Below, one piece after another: positions 8,441 through 15,406 of a stretch of 52,319 nt of DNA. This DNA is from DATCMU01 sp036563245. GTDB taxonomy: Bacteria > Pseudomonadota > Alphaproteobacteria > Rhizobiales > Devosiaceae. Position 1 is the stretch's first letter. The number at the start of each line of letters is the position of its first letter. The notes beneath the pieces are model-generated. The model was not told the DNA's origin and ran no database searches. It worked only from the letters and a program-made list of their open reading frames with translations. The position numbers were made by a program, and so were the translations under genes. The stretch spans positions 1 through 52,319 of the forward strand of contig DATCMU010000023.1 of NCBI GenBank assembly GCA_036563245.1. Direction: 5' to 3'.

Positions 8441-8501
8441 CAATAGCTCCAATCTCATCCTTACCTGTGGCTGCTCACGCTGGGTGACAGATGGGTGGCA
8501 A
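8441..8501. repeat. 61-bp direct repeat, right copy
   Basis: Partner of 7005-7065 (82% identical, no gaps). It lies 100 bp upstream of the protease start. The remainder of the 371-bp gap 8341-8711 shows no gene. Confidence 0.7.
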
Positions 8502-8711
8502 TAGTGGGTTTCAGGTGCTCTTTAGGTGCTTTTCGATGCCCACGCATCCAAATCACTTGCATCCACGTAGTGCGCATCACTGACGCGCCTCAGCGAGCCA
8601 GCGCTGGGCGTTTGCACGTGCTCAGGCATACACCCTCAGCAAATAGCGCAAACGTCGCTGCTGGCTCATTGCAACGCCGCCGCGTGCGCGTATGTCCGTG
8701 TAGAGTGCTGG

Positions 8712-8933
8712 TTAGTTAAAGGCGCCCTTGGTCAAAAGCTGGGCACTCGTGGTCTTCAGCGCATCTGCGAAACGGGCCAACACCGTTATGGTTGGGTTCC
8801 GCACACCGCGCTCGATGCCCGATACGTAGGTGCGATCGATCCCGGCCACGCTCGCAAGGTCCTCCTGCGACATGGCCTGCCCGAGCCGAGCGAGGCGCAA
8901 ATTGACTGCGAGGATTTGGCGAACGTCTTCCAT
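8712..8933 (-). CDS. XRE-family transcriptional regulator
   Basis: 73 residues that are essentially one Cro/C1-type helix-turn-helix domain. MSQEDLASVAGIDRTYVSGI contains the two DNA-binding helices, followed by ERGVRNPTITVLARFADALK. There is no C-terminal ligand or oligomerisation domain. It diverges from the small membrane-protein gene at 9040, with a palindrome (9009-9026) between them that may be its operator. Likely a repressor of itself and the divergent gene. Related small regulators also serve as antitoxins, but no toxin is evident. Confidence 0.8.
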   Translation of the reverse strand: MEDVRQILAVNLRLARLGQAMSQEDLASVAGIDRTYVSGIERGVRNPTITVLARFADALKTTSAQLLTKGAFN

Positions 8934-9008
8934 GTACGAAAGACGCCAGAATGTTGATCATAAGCCCACGGACGATGAGTCTCATTTTGCTGTTTAGATT
9001 TTCTTTTG

Positions 9009-9026
9009 TGTAGACGATAATCTACA
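9009..9026. promoter_or_regulatory. Palindrome between divergent genes, candidate operator
   Basis: TGTAGA (9009-9014) and TCTACA (9021-9026) are perfect complements with a 6-bp spacer CGATAA. The site lies in the 106-bp gap between the XRE gene and the plus-strand gene at 9040, where an XRE repressor would bind. Confidence 0.45.
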
Positions 9027-9039
9027 TTTCCATTTGGGG

Positions 9040-9327
9040 ATGTGGGTCATGTTTGACTGGTTCGGCAATTGGCAGAATGTAGTGGGCGCTGCTTTCCTCG
9101 CTCCATTCGCTATCGGAGGCGCGGTTATCGTCGTTGACACCTTGCGACGCCCCAAGGAACCATCTGACGCCGATATCCAGCGCGCTGCCGCTCGATACCG
9201 CGAGTTCTACAAGGATCGCGCGCTTGAGGTGATAGGTGACCACATGCTGGCCGCCACTTTCGCGCCGACCCGGCAGCACCACAGGTTCCTGAAACGCGTG
9301 TGCGAAGAATTACAGCGCGACCTCTAG
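9040..9327 (+). CDS. Small membrane-anchored hypothetical protein
   Basis: About 95 residues from ATG 9040; ATG 9049 or TTG 9034 are alternatives, and the ribosome site is weak. The N-terminus has one hydrophobic helix (VVGAAFLAPFAIGGAVIVV), followed by a basic cytoplasmic-looking segment RRPKEPSDADIQRAAARYRE and a helical tail. No family is recognised. It is divergent from the XRE regulator and followed 71 bp later by the 66-residue gene, possibly in one transcript. Confidence 0.5.
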   Translation: MWVMFDWFGNWQNVVGAAFLAPFAIGGAVIVVDTLRRPKEPSDADIQRAAARYREFYKDRALEVIGDHMLAATFAPTRQHHRFLKRVCEELQRDL

Positions 9328-9398
9328 GGTTTTCCCTGACAAGGCCGATTTGGTCGTCTTATTGGATAGATCGTCTTGAAACCAAAAGGAGACGATCA

Positions 9399-9599
9399 AT
9401 GGCCGACATCATCACCCTCAAGCAGCTCTGCACCGAACTGAAACTCGATCCCCGCGAAGCTCGTGAGCGCCTGCGCTCAGCCGCTCGTGATCCGAAAAAG
9501 CATCCAGAGCTGGCAAAGCTGCACAAGCCTCGCGCCCCGTGGAGCTGGGTCAAAGGATCGGCAGGGGAAAAGGAAGCCAGAACGGTATTGAAGCCTTGA
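9399..9599 (+). CDS. Small conserved-looking hypothetical protein
   Basis: 66 residues from ATG 9399, chosen because AAAAGGAGACG is a strong ribosome site 8 bp upstream; an upstream in-frame start at 9300 overlaps the previous gene and lacks one. The protein is basic and helical: ITLKQLCTELKLDPREARER is a likely DNA-binding-like helix pair, followed by RSAARDPKKHPELAKLHKPR. Similar small proteins occur in alphaproteobacterial phage and plasmid regions. The function is not established. Confidence 0.6.
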   Translation: MADIITLKQLCTELKLDPREARERLRSAARDPKKHPELAKLHKPRAPWSWVKGSAGEKEARTVLKP

Positions 9600-9660
9600 A
9601 GGCAATATCTGACTGGATCGCTGCCACGCCGGCGGGGCTGTTTTCAGCCCTACCGGACGT

Positions 9661-10215
9661 TTATTCATCCTGACCAACTATCACCCGACAGAAAGCGCGA
9701 AAGTCGCTTCTGAATTGCATTCTCGAGCTTGGAACAAAGTCTTTATGTAAATTGGCTCGCCCAAGCTCCTCAATGCATGTTCTGGCGTTCTGCAAAAAGT
9801 CAGAAATCTCACCATTTTTGATATCGGCATACTGTGCCCAATCCGCCTGTGTTCGCGTGGAATTCACATGCGCTGTGACGTTGTTACGGTAGGTCGCGAT
9901 TTTGCGCCGCAGGTCACAGCATTTTTCGCACGCTTGCTCTGCTACCCGAGTCACAATCAAATCCCGATCTTTGACCGCGTGATGCATTGAGTAGGAGTTT
10001 TTTCGTGTGTCGACTAGCGCATAGCACGCCGCCATGAGGCTATGGCTAAGCAGGGCTTTTAAGGTGGTGTAGCCGTTGTGTTCCGGACGGGTCTGCTCCT
10101 CCTCTGACCGGTCAGCGAATTTCTCGTGTCCCTCGAGATAGATGAGCCACGAAGCAAATGCCGTCGAAACAACTTCATCAAGAAGCCAGATCTTTTCTTC
10201 GTTTGAGAGCGGCAC
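9661..10215 (-). CDS. HEPN-like hypothetical protein (AbiU2-like)
   Basis: 184 residues, almost wholly helical. RNNVTAH at 110-116 fits the RX4-6H motif of HEPN domains, many of which are RNases in toxin-antitoxin or abortive-infection systems. The context TYRNNVTAHVNSTR and the spacing from the N-terminus resemble AbiU2-type proteins. No paired minimal nucleotidyltransferase antitoxin is adjacent, so it may be solitary or act with the next gene. A structural, non-catalytic HEPN scaffold is an alternative. Start ATG 10215 has modest support. Confidence 0.5.
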   Translation of the reverse strand: MPLSNEEKIWLLDEVVSTAFASWLIYLEGHEKFADRSEEEQTRPEHNGYTTLKALLSHSLMAACYALVDTRKNSYSMHHAVKDRDLIVTRVAEQACEKCCDLRRKIATYRNNVTAHVNSTRTQADWAQYADIKNGEISDFLQNARTCIEELGRANLHKDFVPSSRMQFRSDFRAFCRVIVGQDE

Positions 10216-10267
10216 TATGCCCCTTCCTAGGTCTATTTAGCTTGTACTCGCTACAACTTCGAACTTG

Positions 10268-10825
10268 ATGGCAGGCGCTATCGGGTTCACACTTCTAAAC
10301 ATCGATTGCCAACGACGTTATATATCACCTTTTGATTGTGTATTTGAGGGCAATACCTTGAGCCACAACTTTGAAGAGCTAAAGGCTCATATTCTGCCAA
10401 TGTCAGTATCGCAGAACTTCAATATCGCGCGCACGGAATGGGACTTGGTAGCGGTTGAGGTCAGTGAGGAATGGGATCAGTGTCCTTGCGGGCAGGACAT
10501 CAAAGAGCATTGCTTCATACGAAATCGCTTAACGGGCGCACAAACCTATGTTGGGAACGTCTGCATCAACCGCTTTATGGAAATCTCGACTGGCAATCTT
10601 TTTGCGGGCTTGAAGCGGATTGCCAAAGATGACGAAGCAAATGCAAATGATGACGTGATCGAATACGCCTTCAAAAATGGCCACCTATTCGGCGAAAAAG
10701 AATACAATTTTTTGAAGCAGACAAAGAACAAGAGAAACTTGTCAGCCAAACAGGTTGAATGGAAAAGAAAAATTAATCGAAGAATACTTAATCACACCGT
10801 GGTCCAGAAAAGAACAAAGAGATAG
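10268..10825 (+). CDS. Hypothetical Cys-rich-core protein
   Basis: About 185 residues from ATG 10268; ATG 10400 is an alternative that would remove 44 residues. The centre carries CPCGQDIKEHCFIRN and TYVGNVCINRFM, whose Cys/His residues could bind one zinc ion, preceded by ARTEWDLVAVE. The C-terminal third is Lys/Asn-rich. The gene is markedly A+T-rich, unlike the core genome, which suggests recent transfer. Proteins with this core occur on plasmids and phages, but I know no function. It sits in the defence-dense part of the element, divergent from the HEPN-like gene. Confidence 0.5.
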   Translation: MAGAIGFTLLNIDCQRRYISPFDCVFEGNTLSHNFEELKAHILPMSVSQNFNIARTEWDLVAVEVSEEWDQCPCGQDIKEHCFIRNRLTGAQTYVGNVCINRFMEISTGNLFAGLKRIAKDDEANANDDVIEYAFKNGHLFGEKEYNFLKQTKNKRNLSAKQVEWKRKINRRILNHTVVQKRTKR

Positions 10826-10935
10826 TCGTTCTCGCCCGTAGTTCCGCGCAATCGCCGCTATTGTACTTCTGCTCGTCGAATTCAAGCCCGAGACTGGACA
10901 ATCGACCACCACTAACCGCAAGAAGGTGCGTTGCG

Positions 10936-11817
10936 CTACCGACCGTAGGCAAATCGAGGAGTCCAACTTTTTTCCAACTCCGCATCTTCGTCAATCTCGT
11001 CTGTAGGGTCTTCCGGCAGCTCTTCACTGCTCAGGATCGTCAGCGTGTAGCCATATTTTCCGAGGCCAACGATCTCCTCGTCCAAAGGCACCCTTTCTGA
11101 CACGTCGAACCATGTGGCGAGGTCCGTTTCACCAACCGCCCGTTCCGCGTGCGACACGTTTTCAACCACCGAGTTGAACTGGCGAGTTGCCCCCAATGGA
11201 AGGGGCGAGCCCTTCCGTAAAAAAGCCAGTTTACCCAAACTCTTGAAGGACTCAGAAGTAAACGCGTACGCTATCTCCTCACCTTCGCTGACAACGATCG
11301 CCATCGGGAACGCCGCGCATTCTGCCGCACGAATGGCTGCGGCTGTTATCGAAGAGCCCGCCTTCTCAGCTAGGCCGATGACTCCGTCTAGACCAATTGG
11401 GTTATCAGACAAAAAATCGCGGGTGAGACGAGAAGGCATCAGAAGACCGCTCGCAAAATGATCGGCTTCCAGCTCGATAGAAGTGTTTTGGGTGAAGTCG
11501 GAACGGGATATGTGTGCACCGCCAGACTTAATTATCTCATCAGGATGTCCCGGCAAAAACCAGTGCCCAAGCTCGTGGCCAATCGAAAAATTCTCAAACC
11601 CCTCATTTTCGTGCTCGGTCGAATAGATAATGGTTGCAGAATTGGCTGCAAAGATGATCGCGCCTGACACCCCCTTCATATCAGGCGGTTTTGCTTGGAC
11701 AGCAATATCCGCTGCTTCGGCGATTTCTCGAGGGCGGATGGGGAATTGGGTAAAGCCAAAATCTTCGGCGACCTTTTCACCGTGCTTGGTTGCCATCTTT
11801 AGCCGAAACCCAGCCAT
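10936..11817 (-). CDS. ImmA/IrrE-like metalloprotease, probable CapP
   Basis: 293 residues. IGHELGHWFLPGH carries HExxH (81-85) and SIELEADHFASGLLMP carries the third zinc ligand (E117 region), the signature of ImmA/IrrE peptidases that cleave partner repressors. The C-terminal ~150 residues are a second domain, possibly sensory. It is in an operon 8 bp behind an XRE repressor gene. The pair is divergent from the CBASS operon, the arrangement described for CapH-CapP, in which the protease destroys the repressor on DNA damage. Immunity control of the mobile element, as for ImmR/ImmA, is the main alternative. Confidence 0.75.
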   Translation of the reverse strand: MAGFRLKMATKHGEKVAEDFGFTQFPIRPREIAEAADIAVQAKPPDMKGVSGAIIFAANSATIIYSTEHENEGFENFSIGHELGHWFLPGHPDEIIKSGGAHISRSDFTQNTSIELEADHFASGLLMPSRLTRDFLSDNPIGLDGVIGLAEKAGSSITAAAIRAAECAAFPMAIVVSEGEEIAYAFTSESFKSLGKLAFLRKGSPLPLGATRQFNSVVENVSHAERAVGETDLATWFDVSERVPLDEEIVGLGKYGYTLTILSSEELPEDPTDEIDEDAELEKSWTPRFAYGR

Positions 11818-11825
11818 CGGCGCGC

Positions 11826-12140
11826 CTACGTCTTCTTGTTAATCATCGTATCGATGATGTTCTGTATGAAAAGTCGATCATTGGTCGTGAGTTTGTCTTC
11901 GTCTCGAAATGCCGTTGTTGCGACTTTTGAACCCAGCAGATAGTCGGCTGAAACGTCCAACGCCTTCGCTAGAGCGCGAACGTTGTCAAATGATGGCTTT
12001 CGCCGCCCAGCCTCAAAATGGGCGATCGCACTAGGTTGCATTCCTGCTTTCCGCGCCAATTCTGATTGGCTTTGTTTTCGCTTGTCTCGCATCTCGCGGA
12101 GGCGTTCTGCAAAGCTCGAAGGTAGGCTTGACTCACTCAT
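11826..12140 (-). CDS. XRE repressor, probable CapH
   Basis: 104 residues from ATG 12140. The helix-turn-helix is at about 20-60 (QSQSELARKAGMQPSAIAHF and EAGRRKPSFDNVRALAKAL). A ~35-residue tail ending IQNIIDTMINKKT could dimerise or be the protease target. It is first in an operon with the ImmA-like gene. Its upstream region contains three CTATGAC repeats (12160-12236) between it and the CBASS genes, so it probably represses both directions. A longer reading from upstream starts is less likely, because it would cross the operator-like repeats. Confidence 0.75.
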   Translation of the reverse strand: MSESSLPSSFAERLREMRDKRKQSQSELARKAGMQPSAIAHFEAGRRKPSFDNVRALAKALDVSADYLLGSKVATTAFRDEDKLTTNDRLFIQNIIDTMINKKT

Positions 12141-12159
12141 GACGATTTCGTATAGCTTT

Positions 12160-12236
12160 CTATGACGTTTGTCGATTGCCCGGTTTGGGCATTTTTTTGG
12201 TATCGACCTATGACAAATCGTCAACATATCTATGAC
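12160..12236. promoter_or_regulatory. Triple CTATGAC repeat, candidate CapH operator
   Basis: CTATGAC occurs at 12160-12166, 12208-12214 and 12230-12236. Two copies extend to dyads (TGACGTTTGTCGA and TGACAAATCGTCA). All lie in the 134-bp gap between the divergent repressor and the CBASS operon. An XRE dimer could bind these and block both promoters. Confidence 0.5.
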
Positions 12237-12274
12237 GACGGATCGGTAAGGTCAAGGGACTGACAGAGGTAAAT

Positions 12275-12499
12275 ATGGCAGGCAAAAACCAACATGTAGT
12301 GCCGCACGGCGGTCAGTGGGCAGTTCGTGGAGCAGGTAACCAAAGGGCTAATTCGCTTCATGACACTCAGGCCGATGCGCAGCGTGCTGCTCGCGAAATC
12401 GCGATAAACCAAGGGAGCGAAGTTGTGGTCCATCGCCCCAATGGGCAAATCCGCGACAAAGACTCCTATGGGCATGACCCGTATCCCCCGAAAGGCTAG
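12275..12499 (+). CDS. DUF2188 protein heading the CBASS operon
   Basis: 74 residues matching DUF2188: HVVPHGGQWAVRGAGNQRA at the start, TQADAQRAAREIAINQGSEV in the middle, and the ending RPNGQIRDKDSYGHDPYPPKG. The family is small, soluble and functionally unassigned. An AGAGGT ribosome site precedes ATG 12275. The stop is only 3 nt before the capV ATG, so the two are almost certainly co-transcribed and translationally coupled. DUF2188 is not among the CBASS components I know. It may be a passenger, a small regulator, or a new accessory of this CBASS type. Confidence 0.85.
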   Translation: MAGKNQHVVPHGGQWAVRGAGNQRANSLHDTQADAQRAAREIAINQGSEVVVHRPNGQIRDKDSYGHDPYPPKG

Positions 12500-12502
12500 C
12501 AA

Positions 12503-13519
12503 ATGACGCCGGACACGCAGCCCTCCTATACAATGCGCCGAATTCTCTGCATCGACGGAGGCGGCATCATGGGTACGGTGCCGGCGTCGTTTCTCGCCTC
12601 GCTTGAAGAAGATCTAGATCGGCCCATTGGAGAGTATTTTGACCTCATAGCAGGGACATCCACAGGCGGCATTCTCGCGATTGGGCTCGCGTTGGGTTTG
12701 CCTGCGAAAGAACTGCTTCACCTGTATGAGGAGCGCGGCCCCTATATTTTCGGCCAGGATAGGAAGCGCAAAGGCCTCGCTGGGGTCATTCATCGTGTGC
12801 GATCGGGCGCAAGACAAGTTATCGGCCCCAAGCACGACGCAGCACTCCTTCGCAAAGAACTCAAAGAAGTATTAGGTGATGCCCGCGTTGGCGATGCCAG
12901 AACACGACTGATCGTTCCCGCTTGGGATGCTGATCTTCGTAGCGTCTACATCTACAAAACAGCCCACCATCAAAGATTGGATACTGACTACAAGAAACCC
13001 GTTCTCGATGCGGCCATGGCGACTGCTGCTGCGCCCGTATTCTACAAGCGACACAAGACCATTGATGACATCGGACTTCTCGATGGTGGAGTTTGGGCCA
13101 ACAATCCCATCGGCATCGCAACTGTGGAGGCCACAACGCTATTGGGATGGCGACCCGACAGCCTGCGCATTCTGAGTCTCGGATGCGTTGACGAGGTCTA
13201 CATGATCCCCGAGGCACCCGGGATAGCCGGTCTTGGCCTTGATATCTTGAAACTCCTTCTTGACGGTCAGTCCCGTGGGGCTATGGGCATTTCAAAACTG
13301 ATCACCGGGCACCCGCATGAACGCGAGGCAATATTCCGTTATTCCCCCACAGTGCCAGCCAATTTTTTCTCGCTCGACGACACAAGCAAGATCAGTCGCC
13401 TCAAAGGGCTTGGCGCATCTTCTGCTCGCCAGGCGAAGCCCAAAATAAAAGCGGAATTTCTCCAATTTCCTGCAGAACCATTTGAACCAGTGCATAGTCT
13501 AGAAAGGGCAATCGCATGA
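12503..13519 (+). CDS. capV: Patatin-like phospholipase, CBASS effector CapV
   Basis: 338 residues of patatin fold. CIDGGGIMG (16-24) is the oxyanion loop, GTSTG with Ser53 is the nucleophile elbow, and DGGVWANNP with Asp194 completes the Ser-Asp dyad. In CBASS, CapV is switched on by a cyclic nucleotide and degrades membrane phospholipids, killing the infected cell. The CD-NTase gene overlaps its end by 4 bp, which supports this role over a housekeeping lipase. ATG 12503 has GAAAGG upstream; ATG 12533 is an alternative. The activating nucleotide cannot be deduced. Confidence 0.9.
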   Translation: MTPDTQPSYTMRRILCIDGGGIMGTVPASFLASLEEDLDRPIGEYFDLIAGTSTGGILAIGLALGLPAKELLHLYEERGPYIFGQDRKRKGLAGVIHRVRSGARQVIGPKHDAALLRKELKEVLGDARVGDARTRLIVPAWDADLRSVYIYKTAHHQRLDTDYKKPVLDAAMATAAAPVFYKRHKTIDDIGLLDGGVWANNPIGIATVEATTLLGWRPDSLRILSLGCVDEVYMIPEAPGIAGLGLDILKLLLDGQSRGAMGISKLITGHPHEREAIFRYSPTVPANFFSLDDTSKISRLKGLGASSARQAKPKIKAEFLQFPAEPFEPVHSLERAIA

Positions 13520-14715
13520 ACCAGATTGATCACAAATCACTCAACGATGCCGCTATCCTTAGGCGAGCCGAAACCTTTCTCTTGCTTGAGGAGATTTGTC
13601 AGGACTTAGATTGGTCTGAAACACAGTTTCAAAAAGCAAAAACCAGTTATGAGGCGGTGGGCAACTGGATTTCAGGGTCAGATGATCCGTTACTCGCCTC
13701 CACACTAATCTATCTGCATGGATCAGGTGCTCTTGGAACTTCAACAAAGCCGATTGGGCACGATGAATTCGATGTGGATTTGATTTGCTTTGCCGAGGGT
13801 ATTGGGAAGGAAACAGCCCCGGCTGAACTCAAAGCGTCTGTCGGCCAGCGTCTCAAAGAACACGGAACATATGCTGGCATTCTAGAGGAAAAGAAGCGTT
13901 GTTGGCGCCTGAACTACGCTGGCGACTTTCATCTCGATATATCACCTACCATCGCTAATCCGCATTGTTATATGGGCGGCGAGCTAGTCCCTGATCGTAA
14001 GCTCAGAAGATGGCACCCGACAAATCCCCGTGGCTACCGGGAGCTGTTCGATCGCCGTGCTGAGCTTCGACCTCGACTGACACACGCTCTGAGAGCGTTG
14101 AAGCGTGACCAAGCGAGCGTTGATCCGTTTCCTGAACAGAAGGCCGTTAAAGGCATTCTCAGACGCCTTGTTCAGCTATTGAAGCGGCATCGCGACCATC
14201 ACTTTCTCAATGTGAATGAGGAAATTGCTCCTATTTCGATCATCATCACGACGCTCGCAATGCAAGCCTACGAATACTGCGTAAGTAAGCACGTCTTTGC
14301 CGACGAACTTGAGGTGCTCGTTGAAACAATCCGGATGATGCCTCACTTCATCGAGCGTCCGGTGATGGATGGCGATCAGATATTCGCGATCTGGAATGAA
14401 ACCACCACAGGCGAAAATTTCGCGGAGCGGTGGAACAGTGAGCCCGCCCGCGTTATGGCTTTCTATGAGTGGCACGCAAAGGCACTGGCTGATTTTGAAG
14501 CAATACGTGACGCCGTTGGGCTCGATACGATCGTTGGAAAAATGCAATTGCAGTTTGGCGACAGGGTAGTCAATCGCGTTCTCGCCTCAAGGACTGAAGC
14601 CATTTCATCCGCGCGGAAGTCAAACGGCCTTTTTGTAGCACCATCAATTGGACTTACCACGACAAGTTCGGCAGGCGCAGCACCGGTCCTCAAGAATGAC
14701 TTTTTCGGCGACTAG
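13516..14715 (+). CDS. CD-NTase, CBASS cyclic-oligonucleotide synthase
   Basis: 399 residues. HGSGALGTS (68-76) holds the GS motif. HDEFDVDLI (82-90) gives catalytic Asp86 and Asp88, and HLDISPT gives the third, Asp142: the polymerase-beta-like active site of cGAS/DncV enzymes. The protein would sense infection and make a cyclic di- or trinucleotide for the patatin effector. It overlaps capV by 4 bp and the E2-like gene by 20 bp, so three proteins are tightly coupled. The C-terminus, GAAPVLKNDFFGD, is exposed-looking and could be the site where an E2-like protein links it to a target. The clade is not assigned. Confidence 0.92.
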   Translation: MNQIDHKSLNDAAILRRAETFLLLEEICQDLDWSETQFQKAKTSYEAVGNWISGSDDPLLASTLIYLHGSGALGTSTKPIGHDEFDVDLICFAEGIGKETAPAELKASVGQRLKEHGTYAGILEEKKRCWRLNYAGDFHLDISPTIANPHCYMGGELVPDRKLRRWHPTNPRGYRELFDRRAELRPRLTHALRALKRDQASVDPFPEQKAVKGILRRLVQLLKRHRDHHFLNVNEEIAPISIIITTLAMQAYEYCVSKHVFADELEVLVETIRMMPHFIERPVMDGDQIFAIWNETTTGENFAERWNSEPARVMAFYEWHAKALADFEAIRDAVGLDTIVGKMQLQFGDRVVNRVLASRTEAISSARKSNGLFVAPSIGLTTTSSAGAAPVLKNDFFGD

Positions 14716-15184
14716 TGCCCTCAAGTGGGGGAACAGAGGTGGCCTAACACCCGCCCAGCAACACCTCTTTCTGACGAGATCACCAATTGTGAATGGGAGA
14801 GGTATTCTCTCGCCCAAGGGTCTAGTCTGGCGATTGATAATGCGCCCCACCCCACTGAGCCGAGAATACTCCGTGCGTATAGAATACTTGCGCGGGAAGC
14901 CCCCTGATATCTTCGTTGAGAACCCAGATATTCAGGTTTTAGCCGGGGAGCGCAAACTGCCCCATGTTTATCACAATCCTCTGCGGCTGTGCCTCTACTT
15001 GCCAAGCTCTGGCCAATGGAAACCATCAAAAAGGCTCGACCAGACAATCGTCCCATGGACGGCTATTTGGCTCTACTATTTCGAGGAGTGGCTTGTGTCG
15101 AACGATTGGAAGGGCGGCGGCAAGCACCCAAGTGACGAACCAGATGAAGCCTTGAGCCGCCAGTTGAGGCGCATGCGCGTTTGA
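14696..15184 (+). CDS. E2-like conjugating protein of short type II CBASS
   Basis: 162 residues from ATG 14696, which overlaps the CD-NTase end by 20 bp; a longer reading from 14648 is possible. LPHVYHNPLRLCLYLPS places Cys99 at the position of an E2 active-site cysteine. DQTIVPWTAIWLYYFEEWL and WKGGGKHP are the hallmark C-terminal blocks of bacterial E2-like proteins. Type II CBASS loci use E2-like enzymes to attach the CD-NTase C-terminus to partners and prime it. Here there is no fused E1 domain and no JAB peptidase, so this is the short, E2-only form. Confidence 0.82.
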   Translation: MTFSATSALKWGNRGGLTPAQQHLFLTRSPIVNGRGILSPKGLVWRLIMRPTPLSREYSVRIEYLRGKPPDIFVENPDIQVLAGERKLPHVYHNPLRLCLYLPSSGQWKPSKRLDQTIVPWTAIWLYYFEEWLVSNDWKGGGKHPSDEPDEALSRQLRRMRV

Positions 15185-15248
15185 CGCGTACAGTGAAGCT
15201 ATGTGAGTGCATTCCACCCCAACTCATCGCATCCAAGCCCACGTTTGC

Positions 15249-15273
15249 TGCAACCCAGAATGCAACCCCGGGC
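15249..15273. repeat. Terminal-arm repeat, right copy
   Basis: Identical to 558-582 over 25 bp, with weaker similarity on both sides (15225 to about 15305). It sits 87 bp from the right att core. It shows that this element and its left neighbour share the same tRNA-proximal end, hence related integrases. Confidence 0.65.
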
Positions 15274-15359
15274 ACTCCACGCGTAAGCACGCCCGCAAAG
15301 GCGCAACCCTGCGCGTACGACCAACCGTTTGAATAAAAAAGAAAAATCACACTGGATGT

Positions 15360-15406
15360 GTGGTAGCGGAGGAGGGACTTGAACCCCCGACACGCGGATT
15401 ATGATT
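15360..15406. repeat. att core inside intact tRNA-Met
   Basis: 47 bp identical to 737-783, here part of the complete tRNA gene. The boundary falls just past the anticodon loop, giving the element's tRNA-side junction. Confidence 0.9.

Larger units (their letters stand above)
737..15406. mobile_element. Integrative element at tRNA-Met with CBASS and other defence cargo
   Basis: The element is bounded by a 47-bp direct repeat derived from the 3' half of tRNA-Met (737-783 and 15360-15406). It contains a P4-type tyrosine integrase, AlpA-like regulator, RepB-like primase and RepA-like helicase, followed by accessory genes. No relaxase, mating-pair or capsid gene is recognisable. Base composition is more A+T-rich than the flagellar and housekeeping DNA to its right. 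Best read as a phage-satellite-like or integrative mobilizable element. The intact tRNA is on the right, and the left repeat is shared with a second element extending beyond base 1. Confidence 0.85.

Noticed and set aside
9625..9655. GGGGCTG-TTTT-CAGCCC hairpin after the 66-residue gene
   Set aside because: Short stem without a following T-run; could be a weak terminator but not strong enough to annotate.
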